Positions 1 through 6,001 of a stretch of DNA of 10,747 nucleotides are shown here, one piece after another. A program made the translations under genes and the position numbers. The notes under the pieces are model-generated. The model had not been told where the DNA came from. It did no database searches and saw only the letters and a list, made by a program, of their open reading frames with translations. Numbering within the stretch: the stretch's first letter is position 1; every line of letters starts with the position of its first letter. Source of the stretch: Ignavibacteria bacterium UBA961 (lineage in GTDB: Bacteria > Bacteroidota > Ignavibacteria > Kapaibacteriales > UBA961); NCBI GenBank assembly GCA_002293005.1, contig DBCJ01000129.1:4193-14939 (forward strand). Reading direction: 5' to 3'.

Positions 1-470
1 CTGATATATTCTTTATTTCTACTGAATGCTCTTTTTCTTTGACTAGCGATCGAAGAAAGTGGAATGAAAGCCAATTCATCACCTTCTTTCATGGCATTAG
101 AGATTTGCGCTGCAATTGCTTTTGCTTTTGCGAATCTATTCCCACCTGCATCGGAAATATCCATGCTGAGCGTATTGTCCAAAATGACAATAATGCTGGT
201 TTTTGCATGAGAACCGATTACAGGAAGTGAGCTTTTTATTGTTGGTCGTGAAAATGCCAATACACAACAAATCACGATCAATGTGCGTAGAATAAGTAAG
301 ATGATTTGCTGTGTCTTGAGATTGCGAATGCTGGTTTTTTGTAATTCTTTGATGAATCGCAATGTACTGAAATCAACAGTCTTCAATTTCCTGAGATTCA
401 ACAAATGAAGAATCACGGGAATTGCAGCTGCTATCAGGCCGAGTAAAACAAGTGGATTGAGAAATGTCAT
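1..470 (-). CDS. BatA-type membrane protein with VWA domain (5' part only)
   Basis: Partial gene: it starts at ATG 470 and is still open at the left edge, giving 156 N-terminal residues. The first ~28 residues (MTFLNPLVLLGLIAAAIPVI, then LHLLNLRK) match the aerotolerance-regulator/BatA N-terminal domain: a membrane helix followed by a basic segment and a TLRFIKEL stretch. A second membrane helix lies at about residues 54-75. After it comes the beginning of a von Willebrand factor A fold: a hydrophobic strand, then D98-N-T-L-S102 at the metal-site (MIDAS) position, where DxSxS is the classical form. Proteins of this type are normally several hundred residues long and sit in the inner membrane; their function in this phylum is poorly known. 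The start lies 34 nt after the mscL stop on the same strand, so the two may be co-transcribed. No strong Shine-Dalgarno is visible. Family assignment is firm, specific role unknown. Confidence 0.85.
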   Translation of the reverse strand, partial: MTFLNPLVLLGLIAAAIPVILHLLNLRKLKTVDFSTLRFIKELQKTSIRNLKTQQIILLILRTLIVICCVLAFSRPTIKSSLPVIGSHAKTSIIVILDNTLSMDISDAGGNRFAKAKAIAAQISNAMKEGDELAFIPLSSIASQRKRAFSRNKEYI

Positions 471-504
471 GGTGAATTTTCAATATGGTGCAGGAACCCC
501 TGTA

Positions 505-936
505 TCATGTCTCTTGTCCGGGAATTTCCCTAGTGCAATGTCCGCAGACAGATGCCTCGACCGGAATTTTCAATAGACAATGCGGACATTCCTTTTCTTT
601 GCTTTCTTTATCTTGCTGAAACTTCATCAATGTTCTGGTCATGAGAAAGATAGAGATTGACACAATCAAAAAATCTAAAATGGAATTGAGAAATAATCCA
701 AGATTAAGGGTTGGTGCACCTGCATCTTTTGCCGCTTTCAGCGTGGGATATTCAATGCCATTGAGACTGATGAAGAGATTTGTTAAATCCACCTTGTTTA
801 TGGCTCCTATCGGAGGCATCACGATGTCATTTACAAGGGATGTGACGATTTTTCCGAAAGCACCACCAATCATGACCCCTATGGCGAGATCAAAGACATT
901 TCCTTTATTGATGAATTCTTTAAAATCCTTCAGCAT
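505..936 (-). CDS. mscL: Large-conductance mechanosensitive channel MscL with C-terminal zinc-ribbon-like tail
   Basis: This inner-membrane channel opens under membrane tension to release solutes during hypo-osmotic shock. The 143-residue protein has the MscL N-terminal helix (MLKDFKEFINKGNV), then TM1 at about 15-43 with the pore signature DLAIGVMIGGAFGKIV and the NDIVMPPIG end. A periplasmic loop follows, and TM2 lies at about 77-104. E. coli MscL is 136 residues and ends in a cytoplasmic amphipathic helix. Here the tail (about 108-143) instead carries two CxxC pairs, Cys117/120 and Cys131/134, with the spacing of a small zinc ribbon. I recall similar tails in other environmental MscL proteins. 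The start is supported by GGAG six nt upstream. It is divergent from thyX and precedes the BatA-like gene. Confidence 0.96.
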   Translation of the reverse strand: MLKDFKEFINKGNVFDLAIGVMIGGAFGKIVTSLVNDIVMPPIGAINKVDLTNLFISLNGIEYPTLKAAKDAGAPTLNLGLFLNSILDFLIVSISIFLMTRTLMKFQQDKESKEKECPHCLLKIPVEASVCGHCTREIPGQET

Positions 937-942
937 GGTCTA

Positions 943-946
943 CTCC
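943..946 (-). promoter_or_regulatory. Shine-Dalgarno site of mscL
   Basis: On the minus strand GGAG lies 6 nt before ATG 936, fixing the mscL start where the MLKDFKEF N-terminus typical of the family begins. Most other genes in this window have much weaker sites. Confidence 0.7.
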
Positions 947-1011
947 AAAGATATCCCAAAATTGATGAAATGAGGGCTTAACTGCAAAAGAATTTGGAAT
1001 GAAAAAGCGTG

Positions 1012-1020
1012 TTATCCACA
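1012..1020 (+). promoter_or_regulatory. Perfect DnaA-box 9-mer (TTATCCACA) upstream of thyX
   Basis: TTATCCACA is identical to the strongest E. coli DnaA box (consensus TTATNCACA). It lies in the 155-bp spacer between the divergent mscL and thyX genes, 71 nt before the preferred thyX ATG. I found no second perfect box nearby, so this is not a replication origin by itself. If bound, DnaA-ATP could regulate thyX and so couple dTMP supply to initiation, as DnaA does at E. coli nrdAB. The match is seen directly; the function is inferred. Confidence 0.45.
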
Positions 1021-1030
1021 GTTGATCAAA

Positions 1031-1049
1031 ACAAAAGATGTGATTTTGT
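1031..1049. repeat. Inverted repeat ACAAAA-N7-TTTTGT in the thyX leader/promoter
   Basis: Perfect 6-bp arms (1031-1036 and 1044-1049) flank the 7-nt spacer GATGTGA, just downstream of the DnaA box and 43 nt before the thyX ATG. It has the size of a dimeric-regulator operator, but A/T-rich arms this short arise easily by chance. An 8-bp palindrome TTGATCAA (1022-1029) lies immediately upstream. Confidence 0.25.
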
Positions 1050-1079
1050 AATTTGCACGCATTCAAAAAGATAATTGAT

Positions 1080-1084
1080 GAAGG
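1080..1084 (+). promoter_or_regulatory. Shine-Dalgarno site that selects the thyX start
   Basis: GAAGG lies 7 nt upstream of ATG 1092. The reading frame also opens with a TTG at 1053, but no purine-rich site precedes it, so this site decides for the ATG. Confidence 0.6.
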
Positions 1085-1091
1085 TTTCTGC

Positions 1092-1964
1092 ATGTCTGAA
1101 CTTGGAATTGGCATTGATGCATCTGATAAGGATGCTCTACTTGGCAAGCGCATTGACTGTCTGGACAAAGGTTTTGTCCGCTTGATTGATGTCATGGGTG
1201 ATGATGCCGCAATCGTGCAAGCTGCTCGTGTTTCTTATGGTTCGGGCACTAAAAAAGTGCTTGAAGATCGTGGACTCATCCGCTATCTTCTTCGCCATGC
1301 ACATACAACTCCATTTGAAATGGTGGAATTCAAATTCCATGTGAAATTGCCAATATTTGTGGCAAGACAGTGGATCAGACATCGCACAGCGAATGTGAAT
1401 GAATATTCGGGTCGTTATTCTGAAATGAAGGATGAATTCTATACTCCGAATCCGAATGATATCCGTCCTCAGAGCGTATTGAATAAGCAAGGAAGATCTG
1501 AAGAAACTTTGCCGGATGGCATGGCTGAACAAGCGGCGAATGCCTTCAAGGCCGGACAGGATGATGCTTATGCTCAATATCAGGAATTTTTGGAGCAGGG
1601 TATAGCCCGCGAAATTGCTCGCATCAATTTGCCTGTTTCAAATTATACTGAATGGTATTGGAAAATTGATCTACACAATCTCTTCCATTTTTTGAGATTA
1701 CGCATTGATTCTCATGCGCAATATGAGATTCGTGTATTCGCTGAAGCCATTGCAGAGCTCGTGAAGCCATTCGTACCTCATGCTTGGGAAGCATTTGAAG
1801 ATTATGTCCTCAATGCACATCGCATGACTGCGCCAGAATTGAAAGTCATGAAGCATCTTCTGGAGTCCATGGAATTTCCTTCGGATGAGACGCTTGCGGA
1901 ATTGGGCTTGAAAGGTAGGGAAGCAGTTGAATTCAAGGACAAAATGCGTGGGATGTTCCGTTAA
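1092..1964 (+). CDS. thyX: Flavin-dependent thymidylate synthase ThyX (long form)
   Basis: ThyX makes dTMP from dUMP with methylenetetrahydrofolate as carbon donor and FAD/NADPH as reductant; it replaces ThyA in many bacteria. The signature RHR-x7-S is intact (R96-H-R98 to S106, within RHRTANVNEYSGRYSE). The C-terminal substrate/FAD segment NLFHFLRLR (196-204) followed by HAQYEIR (208-214) is also intact. With ATG 1092 the protein has 290 residues, against about 210-250 for compact members such as that of Thermotoga. The extra length is a ~30-residue insert around 120-150 and a C-terminal extension of about 50 residues. From memory this layout resembles the long alphaproteobacterial type. An in-frame TTG at 1053 would add 13 residues but lacks a ribosome site. 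thyX is monocistronic, divergent from mscL and convergent with xseB. Confidence 0.97.
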   Translation: MSELGIGIDASDKDALLGKRIDCLDKGFVRLIDVMGDDAAIVQAARVSYGSGTKKVLEDRGLIRYLLRHAHTTPFEMVEFKFHVKLPIFVARQWIRHRTANVNEYSGRYSEMKDEFYTPNPNDIRPQSVLNKQGRSEETLPDGMAEQAANAFKAGQDDAYAQYQEFLEQGIAREIARINLPVSNYTEWYWKIDLHNLFHFLRLRIDSHAQYEIRVFAEAIAELVKPFVPHAWEAFEDYVLNAHRMTAPELKVMKHLLESMEFPSDETLAELGLKGREAVEFKDKMRGMFR

Positions 1965-1984
1965 GCGTTATTGCTTAATGGAAC
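1955..1984. terminator. Candidate bidirectional terminator hairpin between thyX and xseB
   Basis: Arms GTTCCGTTAAGC (1955-1966) and GCTTAATGGAAC (1973-1984) form a 12-bp stem with one G-U pair and a 6-nt loop. The left arm covers the last codons and stop of thyX; the right arm ends 6 nt before the convergent xseB stop. Neither side is followed by a clear run of T, so this may be a non-canonical terminator or an mRNA-end stabiliser for both genes. Confidence 0.55.
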
Positions 1985-1990
1985 TTGAAT

Positions 1991-2185
1991 CTATAAAGCA
2001 CCCAGTACAGTGAGTTTTTGCTCTGCTTCATCGAGTGTTTTTTTACATGAGACAATCAATGTCATGCCTTCTTCATAAAGTGACATCATGTCATTCAATG
2101 ATGCATTTCCTTGATCGAGTACCGAAACGATATATTCTAGTCTTTTGATCTGATCTTCAAAACTTGTTTCATTCTTCTTTGCCAT
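1991..2185 (-). CDS. xseB: Exodeoxyribonuclease VII small subunit XseB
   Basis: XseB binds the catalytic large subunit XseA in the cytoplasmic exonuclease VII complex, which degrades single-stranded DNA from both ends. The 64-residue protein is almost all helical and shows the family pattern: SFEDQIKRLEYIVSVLDQG, then the SLNDMMSLYEEGMTL segment, then a CKKTLDEAEQKLTVL tail. It is slightly shorter than the 75-80 residues typical of the family. The start overlaps the end of msrB by 17 nt, with AAGGA five nt upstream (plus-strand 2191-2195) lying inside msrB, so translation is probably coupled. The large-subunit gene xseA, often adjacent, is not in this window. It is the last gene of a three-gene minus-strand group. 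Confidence 0.93.
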   Translation of the reverse strand: MAKKNETSFEDQIKRLEYIVSVLDQGNASLNDMMSLYEEGMTLIVSCKKTLDEAEQKLTVLGAL

Positions 2186-2582
2186 GTTTATCCTTGTCCT
2201 TGAATGATAATGAAGCTGAGTTTACGCAATATCTGATTCCTGTTGGTGCCGGCCCATCAGGGAAAACATGACCGAGATGCGCCCCGCATTGTGAACACAT
2301 GATTTCGGTTCTCACCATGCCATGAGAAAAATCAGGAGATTCTTCAATCAGTTCCGAATTTTGAGCTGAGAAAAATGAGGGCCAACCGCAACCTGAGTCA
2401 TATTTATCATCTGATGTGAAAAGTGGTGCTCCACAGCAAATGCAGGAATATTCTCCCGTGTCATGATTATTCCAATATTGTCCCGTAAATGCTCTTTCCG
2501 TGCCTTTTAACCTTGTAATGGCATATTGTTCATCAGTAAGTTGCTCGCGCCATTCTGCTTCGGATTTAGTGATCTTCTTCAT
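2169..2582 (-). CDS. msrB: Peptide-methionine (R)-S-oxide reductase MsrB
   Basis: MsrB reduces methionine-R-sulfoxide in proteins back to methionine, using thioredoxin. All hallmarks are present in 137 residues. The structural zinc site is formed by C47/C50 (CICC) and C96/C99 (CSQC). The SGCGWPSF motif carries the probable resolving Cys65. GHVFPDGP lies at 104-111. The catalytic cysteine is C119 in RYCVNS. There is no signal peptide, so it is cytoplasmic, and no fused MsrA domain. Its ATG lies one nt after the stop of the large T9SS protein gene, and its 3' end overlaps xseB by 17 nt, which indicates one transcript. No strong Shine-Dalgarno is seen, so it may depend on translational coupling from the upstream gene. 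Confidence 0.97.
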   Translation of the reverse strand: MKKITKSEAEWREQLTDEQYAITRLKGTERAFTGQYWNNHDTGEYSCICCGAPLFTSDDKYDSGCGWPSFFSAQNSELIEESPDFSHGMVRTEIMCSQCGAHLGHVFPDGPAPTGIRYCVNSASLSFKDKDKHGKEE

Positions 2583-2583
2583 A

Positions 2584-5500
2584 TTACTTGTTCAGAATGA
2601 TTGGTAATGATATAGACTCTGTGGGAGTCTCGAGAACAAGGGTATACATGCCTGATGAGAATGTATCGAAAGGGAATACTGCCTTTATTTTACCGGGGAG
2701 CGTAAATCCCGATGCTATTGGATATTTAACTCCAATCGGTGAATAAGCATGCAAAGTAAAGTTACCTTGTTCAGGAATATCCAATTCTATTTCGCTACCG
2801 GATTCGATTGGATGTGGATTCACAATGATGCGGGCTCTCGCAAGAGTTTTGTCCGGATGCCATAAACGAATGCCGCCTTCATAGCATATATCGCCGATAT
2901 TGACATTGCCATTGACATAATTCGTTCGAAGCAAACCACCGATTGGTTTGATACCATCTATGATCACTCCGGAATTAGGAGCATTACCCAATAAACCTCT
3001 CACATTCAGTTTTCCAAGTAATGGGAGTGAAGTGAATGGCAATAATAGTCTTGCTGATTTCATGTCCTTCCCGGTCAACTGTGTGAATCCCGGATTTGAT
3101 ATTTCTGCGACCGTTGCATTCCAAGTCAATGTGAACTCAATACCGGTGATTCCGGATTCTTGAATCGCGCTTGTATCCAATATTTGAATACGCATTTCAG
3201 CAGATTCATTATTGTTCAAAGTGATTGAATCGAGAATGATTTTCGCATAACCGATTGACACAAACAATGAATCGGAATATGTTTCGCAATATTTGTTTTT
3301 GGCAATCACGGAGTAAAAACCGGAGGAATCAATCACCAATAATGAATCTTGTGCATTTGTAATTGACTTTCCATTCAAAAGCCATTCATAAAGTGAGCCA
3401 TCACCTTTGACAAATACAGTGTCATTACTTCTGGAAAGTGTCGGTTTCATTGGTGGGTCTGCAACTGTTATTGTCATGGAATCTATTGCCATGCAACCTT
3501 TTGCCGAAGTGACTTTTACGAAATATGTTGTTGTAATAGTTGGATTTGCAATTGGATTTGCAATCGTTGTATCAGATAAACCAATGCTGGGTGACCACTC
3601 ATAAAGAGAGCCACCTGAAGCAAAAAGTTGGGCTGAACTTCCTTTGCAGATTACAGTGTCTTTTGAGATTGTGATATTTGGTGTTGGATTGATAATGACC
3701 AAGACTGAATCTTTGTAAGTACAACCAAATGGTGTGCTGAATTCCATGTAATATGTTGTTGTCACAGTCGGCTTCACCAGCAATTGTGTAAATGCTGAAT
3801 CTATGGAAATCGTATCGGAATCTGTGAACCATTTGGCGATATACGGTGAATTTCCACCAAACATGAATGTTCTTGGAATACTAACAGAGTCATCTTCAGG
3901 GCAGAGTTCAAAAGATCGCTCCATGGAAGAGAATGTTGGAGCTTCTTGTACTTCAATGCGAATGGTGTCTATAGCAGAGCAACCGGATTGAGTCTCTGCA
4001 AAAATCGTATAAGTCCTGGTAGAATCAGCAATGCATCGCACGCGATTGCCTTGGTTTTCGAGCAGACCATTTGCAGGTAACCAGGTAAGTTCTTGCGTGC
4101 TATTTGCTTGAAGAATGATTGTGTCTCCTTTACAAGCAGTTCTGCTATTTACCGGAAGATTCAAAGATGGTGATGGAAGAACAGTGATCTTGATAAAAGC
4201 AAAATTTGTGCAACCATTGGCATCCGTTACAATCACTCTATAACTTTCATCTTGGAACGGTCTTGCTGTTGTTGATTGTGCATTTGGATCAGTGACATTC
4301 GTACCTGACCATCGATAAGAAAATGGAGGCTTTCCGCCAAGCGGCTTAACCGATAATTGTACTTCGGATTTTTCGCAAACCGCAGTGTCCTTGGATGGTG
4401 CAATTGCCATTACGCCTTTATTGCTTTCGATCAATTTAACATTGCCCAAAATCAATCCATCAACACCACCTTCAGCTCCGAGAGATGTCTTTTCAATCAA
4501 ATTCTCACCGGGTTTTCCGCCTGAAATATCAATGATGGATCTATTGGGAATATTGCCTTTGAACATGACTATCCCGCCTCCACCTCCTCCGCCCGGACCA
4601 TGTTTTGATGCTCCGGAAATTCCGCCTTTGCCACCTTTGGCTTCAATCTGTATCTCATTGCCGAATGATATAAAGCGATTCACATCAAAATAGATCGAAC
4701 CACCGCCACCGCCGCCACCATAACCATCATTGGAATTTCCTGTTTTTGGTCCACCAACATTTGCTCCATTGCTCAATATTCTTGCACCGGGTCGAATCAC
4801 AAAATTATTCGATCGAATGAAAACGATTCCACCACCATTTCCACCGGGAAATGCCGCATCATTGTTGACATGTCCTGAACCGCCTCCTCCACCCATGAAA
4901 ACTCGGGGGAGAGAATCATCAATGAACTGTTGATATGGATTTTCTCTACCGGGATCGCCTCCATTATGAACCAATCCATCGGGGAAGTCTTTGGAGCCAA
5001 TACCTCCACGACCACCATTTGCCCCGCCTCCACCACCGGCATTATGAGCATTACCACCACCACCTGCATTTGCAGGAGCACCTCTGCCAAGTAAATACTC
5101 CGGTTTTAAAATGGCAATTCCACGACCTTTTTCTCCGGACAGACTTGCTTTATCATTGGGTAATGCATAATCCAATATGCCATAAGCACCACTGGCTGCA
5201 TTCCGAACTCTGCCACCTTCGAATCCTTTACCCGAGACATCAATTGTGCCTGCAACATCAAGTGCAAGTCTTACTTCAAATGCCAAAACACCGCCTGTGG
5301 AGCCATTCCAAGGACTACATGTCAGGGGTCGCATAATCGAAACCAAAGCAGTATCATAAGTGGGGATCGTCACCAATTGAACAGATCCATTCTCTGGATC
5401 ATATTGCATCAATGGTGCATGTTTGAATATAATGGATGAACCTACAATAGATTCAATTTCAAGTATCTCGGCATTTCCGGCATTGCCAAAATTAATCACT

Positions 5501-5748
5501 GAGCCAAAAGAAGCAGTATTGCTGGTATCAATCTCAGAACCATCCATCTGAATCATCAAGACCTTTTTTCGAGGCTCAAATCCGGATAAACCGACTATTT
5601 CCACGGATTTTGTACAAGAATGATACTTCGTGACTCTCGCATAACTATTGATGACGCCAAATAAAGGCGTTCCACCTTGGGAATGGAGTAAAAACGAAGA
5701 AAATGCCATAAATACAAAGGTAAATGACAATCTCTTGAGATATTTCAT
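2584..5748 (-). CDS. Large secreted surface protein: Gly-rich N-terminus, five Ig/PKD-like repeats, cohesin-like domain, T9SS sorting tail
   Basis: With ATG 5748 the protein has 1054 residues and begins with a classical signal peptide (1-24, MKYLKRLSFTFVFMAFSSFL to HSQ). Upstream in-frame ATGs at 5787 and 5811 would put up to 21 extra residues ahead of it. Residues ~150-430 hold many glycine runs (GGGGG) between beta-strand-like stretches. Five Ig/PKD-like units follow at roughly 445-526, 528-602, 604-687, 690-764 and 768-832. The first four carry a Cys pair in the pattern vCxGs...TTTYxVxVtxxxGC. Residues ~835-954 look cohesin-like (IEFTLTWNATVAEI). The final ~85 residues match a type IX secretion sorting domain (IIVNPHP...LHAYSPIGVKY...SGMYTLVLE), predicting export and anchoring on the cell surface. 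No catalytic motif was recognised; an adhesin or structural role is inferred. It is first in an apparent operon with msrB and xseB. Confidence 0.85.
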   Translation of the reverse strand: MKYLKRLSFTFVFMAFSSFLLHSQGGTPLFGVINSYARVTKYHSCTKSVEIVGLSGFEPRKKVLMIQMDGSEIDTSNTASFGSVINFGNAGNAEILEIESIVGSSIIFKHAPLMQYDPENGSVQLVTIPTYDTALVSIMRPLTCSPWNGSTGGVLAFEVRLALDVAGTIDVSGKGFEGGRVRNAASGAYGILDYALPNDKASLSGEKGRGIAILKPEYLLGRGAPANAGGGGNAHNAGGGGGANGGRGGIGSKDFPDGLVHNGGDPGRENPYQQFIDDSLPRVFMGGGGGSGHVNNDAAFPGGNGGGIVFIRSNNFVIRPGARILSNGANVGGPKTGNSNDGYGGGGGGGSIYFDVNRFISFGNEIQIEAKGGKGGISGASKHGPGGGGGGGIVMFKGNIPNRSIIDISGGKPGENLIEKTSLGAEGGVDGLILGNVKLIESNKGVMAIAPSKDTAVCEKSEVQLSVKPLGGKPPFSYRWSGTNVTDPNAQSTTARPFQDESYRVIVTDANGCTNFAFIKITVLPSPSLNLPVNSRTACKGDTIILQANSTQELTWLPANGLLENQGNRVRCIADSTRTYTIFAETQSGCSAIDTIRIEVQEAPTFSSMERSFELCPEDDSVSIPRTFMFGGNSPYIAKWFTDSDTISIDSAFTQLLVKPTVTTTYYMEFSTPFGCTYKDSVLVIINPTPNITISKDTVICKGSSAQLFASGGSLYEWSPSIGLSDTTIANPIANPTITTTYFVKVTSAKGCMAIDSMTITVADPPMKPTLSRSNDTVFVKGDGSLYEWLLNGKSITNAQDSLLVIDSSGFYSVIAKNKYCETYSDSLFVSIGYAKIILDSITLNNNESAEMRIQILDTSAIQESGITGIEFTLTWNATVAEISNPGFTQLTGKDMKSARLLLPFTSLPLLGKLNVRGLLGNAPNSGVIIDGIKPIGGLLRTNYVNGNVNIGDICYEGGIRLWHPDKTLARARIIVNPHPIESGSEIELDIPEQGNFTLHAYSPIGVKYPIASGFTLPGKIKAVFPFDTFSSGMYTLVLETPTESISLPIILNK
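3540..3563 (-). repeat. Perfect 12-bp tandem duplication inside the T9SS protein gene
   Basis: TTGGATTTGCAA occurs twice in direct succession on the plus strand. On the coding (minus) strand this duplicates four codons, giving IANPIANP in the fourth Ig-like repeat. The frame is kept. It looks like a recent slippage event. Confidence 0.8.
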
Positions 5749-5829
5749 CGAAGACTCGATGATTGAATATGTGTCTTTATGATTCATGGTCACGAAAATA
5801 CATGTTTTCATGGAAGAATATTGTTCTTT

Positions 5830-5845
5830 TGATGCAATTGCATCA
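5830..5845. promoter_or_regulatory. Perfect 16-bp palindrome TGATGCAATTGCATCA in the divergent spacer
   Basis: This uninterrupted palindrome lies 81 bp upstream of the T9SS protein start and 156 bp upstream of the glgA start, where a dimeric regulator could act on both. The same arms recur, split apart, at 8725-8768. The rest of the 253-bp spacer (5749-6001) holds no gene I can support and no convincing -35/-10 pair. Confidence 0.4.
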
Positions 5846-6001
5846 CATAGTTCATGCTTTCCAAAAAAAGTCAGGAAATGCCAATCCCTTGAAAATCATA
5901 TTGTTAGTTTTGGCTGATTCTGCCTGATGAAAGGGAAATTGGATAAAAATCCGTATTTTCGCGCAAGCATTTTTGCGTTTATACAGTTTGAAAAGCAGGC
6001 C

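Noticed and set aside
491..502. Small hairpin CAGG-N4-CCTG between mscL and the BatA-like gene
   Set aside because: Only 4 bp of stem and no T-run; too weak to call a terminator.
641..973. 110-codon plus-strand open frame across mscL
   Set aside because: It lies antisense to an unmistakable mscL gene and has no recognisable domain.
1053..1091. TTG start extending thyX by 13 residues
   Set aside because: There is no ribosome site before TTG 1053, whereas GAAGG is well placed before ATG 1092.
4385..4933. Pro-rich plus-strand open frames with PPPPPP runs
   Set aside because: The proline runs are the reverse complement of GGN glycine codons in the T9SS protein.
4935..5336. 133-codon plus-strand open frame, His/Leu-rich, antisense to the T9SS gene
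   Set aside because: It is the mirror of the Gly-rich coding block on the other strand; composition is that of a translated shadow, with no domain and no plausible start context.
5962..5977. Small hairpin CGCAA-N6-TTGCG and a TATACA (5980-5985) before glgA
   Set aside because: The stem is 5 bp and no acceptable -35 element lies at the right distance from TATACA, so neither a promoter nor a riboswitch can be supported.
5927..6001. 25-residue N-terminal extension of GlgA from ATG 5927
   Set aside because: The family starts just before the KxGGL strand, which ATG 6002 gives; the extension has no family resemblance and no Shine-Dalgarno.
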